From positions 1 through 15,826 of the forward strand of contig CAJWHX010000028.1 of assembly GCA_913040875.1 (NCBI GenBank): DNA of 15,826 nt, written 5' to 3'. The DNA is from an uncultured Pseudomonadota bacterium. Its GTDB lineage: Bacteria > Myxococcota > UBA796. Below, piece by piece: positions 1 through 5,828 of the stretch. Position numbers and translations under genes: made by a program. Positions within the stretch are counted from its first letter, which is position 1. The number at the start of each line of letters is the position of its first letter. The notes beneath the pieces were generated by a model. The model was not told the DNA's origin. It saw only the letters and a program-made list of their open reading frames with translations, and made no database searches.

Positions 1-423
1 TCGATAGAGTCCATCAATGGTGGGTTGGAAGTCCGGAAGGTCAGGGTCTGGCCAAATATTTGGAGGTATGGCGTCAAAATGTGGATTGTCCTCACGAAGT
101 GTTCGACCAGTTTGCCAAAACTCTTTTAAATCGGGAGTCGGATTGCCTTTGGCAGCTTCGATGCCAAATGGAATGTGTCCCCGCTGCTTTGGTCCATCTT
201 TATTTTCATAGTTTGCTTTGGTCTCAGCTGACAGTTCAAAGAATTCTTCAGCAACGGCGTACGCTTTATCAATGTGGTCAAGATCTATTCCATGTCCAGT
301 GAGACTAAAAAAACCGATATCAATCAGTGCTTCTCCGAGTTCTTGGACAAACTTGTTGTTGCGAGTTTCATCGTCGCTCAAGTAATCTTGTAAGTTTAAT
401 ACAGGAATGCTTTGTCGTGCCAT
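1..423 (-). CDS. Isopenicillin N synthase-like Fe(II)/2-oxoglutarate oxygenase, N-terminal 141 residues
   Basis: Reading from ATG at 423-421 gives 141 codons without a stop before the gene leaves the window on the left. An AGGAGA ribosome binding site (431-436) lies 7 bases before the ATG. The N-terminus matches the DIOX_N region of the isopenicillin N synthase family: IPVLNL at residues 6-11, GFFSLTGHGI at 37-46, FFELSAETK at 61-69, RGHIPFGIE at 81-89 and PDLKEFW at 97-103. Family members are soluble, non-haem iron oxygenases that use O2 and usually 2-oxoglutarate to hydroxylate, desaturate or cyclise small substrates. The iron-binding HxD...H triad lies in the missing C-terminal half, so activity and substrate cannot be judged. 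Bacterial paralogues of this kind are mostly of unknown substrate. The gene has its own promoter and is not obviously in an operon with the gene upstream. Confidence 0.9.
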   Translation of the reverse strand, partial: MARQSIPVLNLQDYLSDDETRNNKFVQELGEALIDIGFFSLTGHGIDLDHIDKAYAVAEEFFELSAETKANYENKDGPKQRGHIPFGIEAAKGNPTPDLKEFWQTGRTLREDNPHFDAIPPNIWPDPDLPDFQPTIDGLYR

Positions 424-451
424 ATTGCTGTCTCCTAAAGTAATTATACAG

Positions 452-463
452 ATTGGTACCAAT
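452..463. promoter_or_regulatory. Perfect 12-bp palindrome at the predicted start of transcription
   Basis: ATTGGTACCAAT is a perfect palindrome directly abutting the -10 box and covering the predicted +1 of the oxygenase promoter. A dimeric repressor bound here would block transcription, so it is a reasonable operator candidate. A single 12-bp palindrome in AT-rich DNA could also be chance. Confidence 0.35.
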
Positions 464-492
464 AGTATACCGAACTAATCTTGACGTGGCAA
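464..492 (-). promoter_or_regulatory. Sigma-70-type promoter of the oxygenase gene
   Basis: On the minus strand a TTGCCA -35 box (492-487) is followed after exactly 17 bases by a perfect-looking TATACT -10 box (469-464). Transcription would start near 457, about 35 bases before the ATG. This is one of the best promoter candidates in the window. Confidence 0.65.
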
Positions 493-547
493 GACTAAAA
501 TGTTTTATGTATCCTTTATACTACCACTGTAGCGTACAACGAAGACT

Positions 548-2008
548 CTAATCAATGTATTTGAATTGATACACTGCATTCCATGTTGTTAGAACACCAA
601 TCCCCAGTTCTTCCGCCAAAGCGATTTCCCGAACCATTGGGTATACTGTCCCCATCCGTTTAAGAACGGATCCATTTTCAGCATCTTGAACCCAAATTTG
701 TCCAGTCAAAACACTGGCGGAAACGATGAGGTTTCGTTGTTCATCCACCGCTAATGAACGTACACCTGGTTGTGTCCATAAGGTATGTTCGATGGCTGGT
801 ATCGTAGGGTCGATGACTTGAATCTGCATTTTGTTTGGTACCGCAGAGTAGATCCGCTGTGTTCCATCGCTCCACGCCATTTTGCCATTGAATGTATCTG
901 CTTCGAGCCATGGGGAAACGGCGCCATCTTTCATTTCTATTGCGTATAGTAGATTTCCGAATTCACTTCCGTACACAAGTTTTTGTATGGTTGGAACCCA
1001 AAGAGGCTCTCTTGGCATTGGCGCTTTTGAACCATTCATGGTGAGATTCAACTCTGTTATTGGTCTTAACTGAGGCAAGGGTGCTGTCACTAATTTTCGA
1101 CTGCCCTCATTGCCTCCGGTTTGAACCTCCATCATAAATAGGGTGTCTGTTGAACGAGTCATATATGAGAAACTCAATGTACTTGGAAGACGTACCTCTC
1201 GATATCGTGTCCATTGTCCGTTGTGCAGCTTACTTTCCAGGATGTGCTTGCCACCGTTGACGGTCCAAACTATAGAGTTTCTTGGGTTGACTTCTGATTC
1301 TAATGGACCAACATTTTCCATGCCCCATCTTTGGTGAAGGGGCGTTTCGGAACGTTTATCTGAAGTGAGATCGAATGCCATTAGTCTTGGTCGTTGCTCA
1401 CAGGTTACAATAGCTGTGTTTCCCATAATCCGAACACCATGCCAGTCAGCCCGTATACCGGGTGGAGAATGCGCCAATTCTTTGATGCTGTCATCCAACC
1501 GTTCTATTGGCCATTGCTCCATGTCTTTACGTACTAGTTCATAATGACTGAGGAGATCCATCCATTGCCATCCAAACAATAGCATCAATGGGAACAGGAT
1601 TTGTCCGATGGTACAAATAAAACGAAGGTAAAGGGAGGTGGTGGAATGACGGATGAGTTGCGGAGTCAGGAACCAGGTGCTTGGTAACCATTGTACCCAA
1701 GGGGTACGTAGTCGGCGTTTCCATTTTTCAGACACTATATCGAAAGGAATGAATCTCAGTCCAAGTAGAGCAATGCAGCAAACGATTCCAAGTGTCCCAT
1801 AATGTGGTGTACACCACATTAATATCCCCAATGCAATCCACAATACCCATCCATGAGATTGAAGCCGTTTGTGTTGACCTATTAATAAAACTATTAATCC
1901 GCACAAGAATAGTATGTTGAGCGATGGTAATCGTAGCAGCAGACCTTGTGAGGACTCAAGGAACCATTTTATACTGCCGTGAGGATACTGGATGTACGGA
2001 ATTAACAT
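548..2008 (-). CDS. Membrane protein with four N-terminal helices and a large soluble propeller-like domain
   Basis: 486 residues from ATG at 2008. No named family recognised. Hydrophobic segments suited to membrane helices lie at about residues 29-45, 53-67, 71-88 and 128-147; a basic cluster (KWKRRLR, 95-101) follows the third helix. The remaining ~330 residues have short beta-rich repeats with phrases typical of propeller blades, such as GNTAIVTCEQRPRLMAFDL near 190-210, RSLAVDEQRNLIVSAS and GQIWVQDAENGSVLKRMG near the C-terminus. This suggests a WD40- or YVTN-like beta-propeller attached to the membrane, perhaps as a sensor or scaffold. The ribosome binding site before the start is weak, but there is no other start before the first helix. 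The gene lies between the DUF2237 gene and the oxygenase on the same strand, with gaps of 158 and 124 bases. The gaps and the strong promoter downstream speak against a tight operon. Function not inferred. Confidence 0.75.
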   Translation of the reverse strand: MLIPYIQYPHGSIKWFLESSQGLLLRLPSLNILFLCGLIVLLIGQHKRLQSHGWVLWIALGILMWCTPHYGTLGIVCCIALLGLRFIPFDIVSEKWKRRLRTPWVQWLPSTWFLTPQLIRHSTTSLYLRFICTIGQILFPLMLLFGWQWMDLLSHYELVRKDMEQWPIERLDDSIKELAHSPPGIRADWHGVRIMGNTAIVTCEQRPRLMAFDLTSDKRSETPLHQRWGMENVGPLESEVNPRNSIVWTVNGGKHILESKLHNGQWTRYREVRLPSTLSFSYMTRSTDTLFMMEVQTGGNEGSRKLVTAPLPQLRPITELNLTMNGSKAPMPREPLWVPTIQKLVYGSEFGNLLYAIEMKDGAVSPWLEADTFNGKMAWSDGTQRIYSAVPNKMQIQVIDPTIPAIEHTLWTQPGVRSLAVDEQRNLIVSASVLTGQIWVQDAENGSVLKRMGTVYPMVREIALAEELGIGVLTTWNAVYQFKYID

Positions 2009-2047
2009 GACATTTCTTAACGCATTTGAGTGTTGGATTCATATGTG

Positions 2048-2076
2048 TATAGACAAATCAGAGACGTGTTTTGCAA
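2048..2076 (-). promoter_or_regulatory. Possible promoter of the membrane propeller gene
   Basis: On the minus strand TTGCAA (2076-2071) precedes TCTATA (2053-2048) by 17 bases, with an overlapping TATACA at 2051-2046 (19-base spacing). The predicted start of transcription is about 32 bases upstream of the ATG at 2008. The boxes are only moderate matches. Confidence 0.3.
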
Positions 2077-2166
2077 TGGGGTGAGTTGACTTAATCTTTG
2101 TCACGCTTGGACATCGATGAATCGGTATGGATGTAGTTTGACTGATTCACTTCAAAGAGTGGTACT

Positions 2167-2655
2167 CTATCTGTCTTGTGCACTCGATTCTAGAGTTGCC
2201 AGAGTCAATCTATCTAAGGCTGCCTTCGAGGTGGCCTGAAGGACGACGTTTGGGGCAACGGAGGCTCTATTTGCTTCATCCCACCTATCTGCACACAGGC
2301 ACCATTTATCACCTGATTTCAGTCCAGGGAAGCCATACTGTGGTGACGGACTTGAGAGATCATTTCCTTTCGATTTGGTGTACGCTAGGAATTCTTTGGT
2401 CATTTCTGCACAAACCACATGAATTCCTCTATCGTTATTTCCCGTTCGGCAATAGCCATCCCGATAGAATCCCGTCATAGGTGCTGTTGAACAGGTCTGA
2501 AGGGGAGTGGATAGTACATTTTGCTCTGTCGGATGGGTGACAGGGTCGTGAGCAGTTTCGCAATGATCCAGTACACAGTTGCCGTCGGAGGCAGCTGGCA
2601 TTGGATACCAATACAGGGCATTCAGTCCAACTGTCAAAAGTATACTTCGAATCAT
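2167..2655 (-). CDS. DUF2237 (COG3651) family protein with a signal peptide
   Basis: 162 residues from ATG at 2655. An in-frame TTG at 2670 is possible, but GGAGG (2660-2664) lies between the two and serves the ATG, although the spacing of 4 bases is short. The body is an unmistakable DUF2237 domain: NVLSTPLQTCSTAPMTGFYRDG at about residues 46-67, HVVCAEMTKEFL at 79-90, KGNDLSSP at 96-103, YGFPGLKSGDKWCLCADRW at 107-125 and VAPNVVLQAT at 133-142. The family cysteines are kept (C55, C69, C82, C119, C121). The biochemical role of the family is unknown. What is odd is the N-terminus: a basic start, a hydrophobic stretch at 4-18 and a possible cleavage at about PAAS (20-23), followed by a short extra segment with two cysteines. 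DUF2237 proteins are usually short and lack an export signal as far as I know, so this one may be periplasmic. Confidence 0.88.
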   Translation of the reverse strand: MIRSILLTVGLNALYWYPMPAASDGNCVLDHCETAHDPVTHPTEQNVLSTPLQTCSTAPMTGFYRDGYCRTGNNDRGIHVVCAEMTKEFLAYTKSKGNDLSSPSPQYGFPGLKSGDKWCLCADRWDEANRASVAPNVVLQATSKAALDRLTLATLESSAQDR

Positions 2656-2760
2656 CCCACCTCCAATCAATTAAATGTATAAGAGTTTGGTCCTCAGACA
2701 ACTCCTGTATTTTTTGTGTTGGTTAAGTGTTCGTCTGGTGGTATCAAAGTGTATTCTTAA

Positions 2761-2783
2761 GGACCTTCAATCTTCGAAAGTCC
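2761..2783. repeat. Imperfect inverted repeat in the gap between the PhoH and DUF2237 genes
   Basis: GGAC-c-TTC pairs with GAA-a-GTCC across a 7-base loop. It lies in the 220-base gap (2656-2875), the longest gene-free stretch of the window. It could end transcription from the PhoH gene, but there is no T-run, so it is not a typical intrinsic terminator. I see nothing else in the gap apart from the ribosome binding site of the DUF2237 gene and a TATACA box (2678-2683 on the minus strand) without a good -35 box. Confidence 0.25.
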
Positions 2784-2875
2784 TCAGAACAGAATAGAGT
2801 CTCCACATATAACAATAGAGAAGTGCCTTTGTTCTGCAGTCTCTACTCTACAATGCCTAAATTAAGACTGGCCAA

Positions 2876-4183
2876 TCACAGAAGGTTGGCAGCCTCTTCG
2901 GCTAAGGTAGAGCGTACACCCTTACTAAAGAATACAGAACCAAAAATTTTGGAATTCTTCATCTTTTCCGTCACATAGGTCAGTCCGTTGGAATTTTGAT
3001 CCAAGAACGGGCTGTCCACTTGGTATGGGTCCCCCATGATGATGACTTTGGTACCTTCACCGGCTCGCGTGATGATGGTTTTAATTTCATGAGGCGTCAG
3101 ATTTTGCGCTTCGTCAATGATCATGAATGCATTGTCGATGGAACGACCACGAATTGAGTTCAATGGCTGAATAACCAGAGATTGAGTGTCCAACAGATAT
3201 TTCCAATTGGGTTCGGTCTTCTTATCGATGGTTGTTTTGGAGGGGATGATTTTATCTAGGTTGTCAAAGTAAGAGGCAATCCACGGCGCCATCTTTTCAT
3301 CCTTGTCTCCCGGAAGGAACCCCAAAGAGTTACCCATGTCTACAATGGGTTTGGATAGGACAATCTGCTCATATGGTTGATGCAACTGTGTAATCGCACT
3401 GGCAAGCGCAATGATCGTTTTTCCAGTACCGGCTTTACCAATCAAAGAAACCAGTTTGACATCTTCAGATAACAGTAGAGCCATAGCCATTCTCTGTTCG
3501 ATATTTTTGGGTCGAATGGTACCGTGGAAATTTTTTAATACCGGGCGTAAGTTACCGTCGACGTTTTGTATGACGAACTTCTTTCCATCATGGGTTCCGA
3601 GATAGAACTCATTGGGGGTTGGGTATTCAATGAACTCGTGGGTTGGAATGTCTAGTTCTGGATTGTAAATGCTCGGAAAAATTGGGTTCTCACCAATGTG
3701 TCTGAAACCAGTGTGCACGGTCTTAATTGAAATTTTGTCGTTTTCATAATCCTCGGCATCCAGTCCTTCACCCTGTGAAAGAAGTCGTAAATTCAAATCT
3801 TTACTAACCAGGACCACTTTGTCGTACATCGATTTCATGTCGAGTGCGGATTGCATGATCCATAGATCCATCTTTCGTGGATTGTTGTTTTCCTGTAAGG
3901 CTTGAATACCAACACCTCCAGTTGTTCCAATGACTCTGACGGTAATATCTTGCTCTTCCAGATACACCCCCTTTTGTAAATCACCCTCATCCCCTTTAAT
4001 GCTTTGTATCGTTCGAGAGGCTACCCTCGATGCAAAAGCTACGTGGCCTTTTTTTCGTTCCTTCAAGTCATCGAGTTCTACGATGACAAATATTGGAATG
4101 GCAACGTCATTGCCTTCAAATTTATAAATGCATTCTGGGTCATGAATTAAAACAGAGGTATCGATCACATATAGTTTACGCAT
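2876..4183 (-). CDS. PIN-PhoH ATPase of the PhoH2/YlaK type
   Basis: 435 residues from ATG at 4183, with AAGGA (4190-4194) six bases upstream. Residues 1-~160 form a PIN nuclease domain: VIDTSVLIHDP at 6-16 (D8), VIVELDDL at 33-40 (E36), D106 and VSKDLNLRL at 126-134 (D129) supply the acidic site. Residues ~220-435 are a PhoH-like ATPase: Walker A GKAGTGKT (249-256), SKPIVDMGNSLGFLPGD (277-293), KMAPW (297-301), RGRSIDNAFMIIDEAQN with Walker B at 353-358, and the IMGDPYQVD sensor region (382-390). Length and order agree with the PIN-PhoH family. In mycobacteria such PhoH2 proteins unwind and cleave RNA in an ATP-dependent way and are encoded with a small antitoxin-like partner; no such partner gene is visible upstream here. 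The likely role is in RNA turnover, in the cytoplasm. All key residues are present, so the enzyme is probably active. It is divergent from the membrane protein gene at 4354. Confidence 0.95.
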   Translation of the reverse strand: MRKLYVIDTSVLIHDPECIYKFEGNDVAIPIFVIVELDDLKERKKGHVAFASRVASRTIQSIKGDEGDLQKGVYLEEQDITVRVIGTTGGVGIQALQENNNPRKMDLWIMQSALDMKSMYDKVVLVSKDLNLRLLSQGEGLDAEDYENDKISIKTVHTGFRHIGENPIFPSIYNPELDIPTHEFIEYPTPNEFYLGTHDGKKFVIQNVDGNLRPVLKNFHGTIRPKNIEQRMAMALLLSEDVKLVSLIGKAGTGKTIIALASAITQLHQPYEQIVLSKPIVDMGNSLGFLPGDKDEKMAPWIASYFDNLDKIIPSKTTIDKKTEPNWKYLLDTQSLVIQPLNSIRGRSIDNAFMIIDEAQNLTPHEIKTIITRAGEGTKVIIMGDPYQVDSPFLDQNSNGLTYVTEKMKNSKIFGSVFFSKGVRSTLAEEAANLL

Positions 4184-4222
4184 AGGGGATCCTTTGGGAG
4201 AATGTTGTGAGAGGGATGTGGT

Positions 4223-4251
4223 TTGTTTACCTCTTTTCTACTGATTAATAT
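4223..4251 (+). promoter_or_regulatory. Possible promoter for the 4354 gene (and perhaps the helicase-amidoligase gene)
   Basis: TTGTTT (4223-4228) is followed after 17 bases by TAATAT (4246-4251) in the 170-base divergent gap. It would give a leader of about 95 bases. I found no equally good promoter facing the PhoH gene. Confidence 0.3.
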
Positions 4252-4353
4252 TGAAAAAATATCCTGGACCTCATTTTTTAGAATACTGTAATTGCCATCG
4301 AATCTGTTAGACTGGGATTTACGGTCTTTTTAAATAATTAGTGGGGAGGAACT

Positions 4354-5757
4354 TTGGGGATTGTTCATGTATCAAAACATGATCGATATCAAATCGAAAT
4401 AAAGTCGCAGATGCTTGTTTCGCAGTTTGGAGATAATAATGAACAAGTGGATATGTGGCTTTTTTTACCACCGGCATTGGGCATTGCTCCAGCCGAGTAC
4501 TCTCACACACAGTTCTACTCAGATCTACGGACATACACTCGATTAAAGACTCCATTTTTCAACATAGAGGATTTACTATCTTCATCGGAATCTCCCCTTG
4601 TACTTTTGGAGCGACGTATTGGTCAGGCACCGAGTATTCAAGTACAGCGAGTTTTGAGACAAGAGATTAAATTGATGACAACAATTGTTCGAAAGATAGA
4701 GCTGCCAGACGGGTCTAATATTCCATTGGGGTTATTGCAGACCGTGTTGAATCGATGGCGTATTGTACATTCGACCCTCAGTCAGAAAACGCTGTTGCCC
4801 AAGACCATTGCTTGTTTGAATATTGCCGATGAAGTATTGTCTAACCATTGGGAGATGTCTCTGATAGATGATAACACCGATGATGTATCCATCGATCGAG
4901 ACCAACGACTGAAAGAAGAGGTTGCGTATCGAGAATCTCAGGGGTATTTGATTTACAACAAACATAAAAAGGATCAGTATCTGTTTCACTATGGGAATTT
5001 AGTGAAATATGTGTCAACGGTTCTGTATTTAGACACCAAAGTCGATGTGTCTTCACGGTGGCTTCGGCATCTAGCATTCGGTTTAGCAGCTGGTCTCGCT
5101 ATGGTGTGGGCGTTGTTTGTACAAATCTATGCGTTATTTCGTTTGGGGATTGATTTGGGCGAAGGGATGAGTGTGCACTTGATCGGAACGTTTGTTGGGA
5201 TTGGTATCTTCTCGTATATTTTAAAGGACAGAATCAAAGCTACAACAGGGCGATGGTTAACGGATTTACTGAATCGGAAAATGCCAGATCGTACCAAGCA
5301 ATTTTATGTGGACGATGAAGAGATGCCCATATCTTACAGCGATGAAAAAACACGATTCGTGAAGGTGCGTGATCTCCCAACAGATATTCAAGATGTGTAC
5401 CAAAACTTTCAAGAATGGAATCCATACTTTATGTTTGGATCGGATGTGTTGCATTATCAACAGAAGAGAACCACTCATGTGAAACTCGCTAGGAAGCAAT
5501 TCCCTAGATTTAGAGGCGTGGTGCACATTCATCGTTTTCATGTGTGGAACTGGATCAAAACGTTGGCCCCTCCAAAAAAGGAAATCGTTGTGGTGAATGC
5601 CCATGGGAAAGTGGAAAGATGCAAAGCCCCTAGGATCTATACGGTTAATTTAATGACGAAGACGACGATGGGGGACCACTTAGAGTACAAGCTGTTCCGT
5701 ATATTATTAAACAATCGCGGGGTCGTTGCTGTAGAGCCCGTGATACTTACTAGATAG
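4354..5757 (+). CDS. Unrecognised membrane protein with two central transmembrane helices
   Basis: 467 residues, starting with TTG at 4354; the sequence GGGGAGGA just upstream is a strong ribosome binding site, and the next in-frame Met is residue 20, without such a site. I do not recognise the family. The N-terminal ~235 residues are soluble and mixed helical. Two hydrophobic helices follow at about 241-264 and 272-291, separated by a short loop (a hairpin), so both ends should lie on the same side, most likely the cytoplasm. The C-terminal ~175 residues contain basic, aromatic and beta-rich stretches (FRGVVHIHRFHVWNW at 386-400, EIVVVNAHGKVERC at 410-423, YKLFRILLNNRGVVAVEPV at 445-463). 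There is no signal peptide and no catalytic motif I can name. The gene ends 71 bases before the helicase-amidoligase gene on the same strand, with no clear promoter or terminator between them, so the two may be transcribed together. Confidence 0.8.
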   Translation: MGIVHVSKHDRYQIEIKSQMLVSQFGDNNEQVDMWLFLPPALGIAPAEYSHTQFYSDLRTYTRLKTPFFNIEDLLSSSESPLVLLERRIGQAPSIQVQRVLRQEIKLMTTIVRKIELPDGSNIPLGLLQTVLNRWRIVHSTLSQKTLLPKTIACLNIADEVLSNHWEMSLIDDNTDDVSIDRDQRLKEEVAYRESQGYLIYNKHKKDQYLFHYGNLVKYVSTVLYLDTKVDVSSRWLRHLAFGLAAGLAMVWALFVQIYALFRLGIDLGEGMSVHLIGTFVGIGIFSYILKDRIKATTGRWLTDLLNRKMPDRTKQFYVDDEEMPISYSDEKTRFVKVRDLPTDIQDVYQNFQEWNPYFMFGSDVLHYQQKRTTHVKLARKQFPRFRGVVHIHRFHVWNWIKTLAPPKKEIVVVNAHGKVERCKAPRIYTVNLMTKTTMGDHLEYKLFRILLNNRGVVAVEPVILTR

Positions 5758-5828
5758 AAGGTATTGCTTTTTTGAATCCGAATTTCTGATGTGTTTCGTC
5801 CTGTATATGTCCAACTTGGAGGTATACA

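Noticed and set aside
17..302. Two plus-strand open frames at the left edge
   Set aside because: They lie antisense to the oxygenase coding region, whose family motifs are clear, and have no ribosome binding site.
2178..2480. Plus-strand open frame of 100 codons
   Set aside because: It is the complement of the DUF2237 gene, which has conserved family motifs.
2656..2670. TTG start upstream of the DUF2237 gene
   Set aside because: The best ribosome binding site lies downstream of this TTG and serves the ATG at 2655.
2727..2978. Plus-strand open frame between the DUF2237 and PhoH genes
   Set aside because: No ribosome binding site, low-complexity product, and its end overlaps the PhoH gene.
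4184..4353. Possible antitoxin gene upstream of PIN-PhoH
   Set aside because: No open frame with a start and ribosome binding site on the minus strand in the gap.
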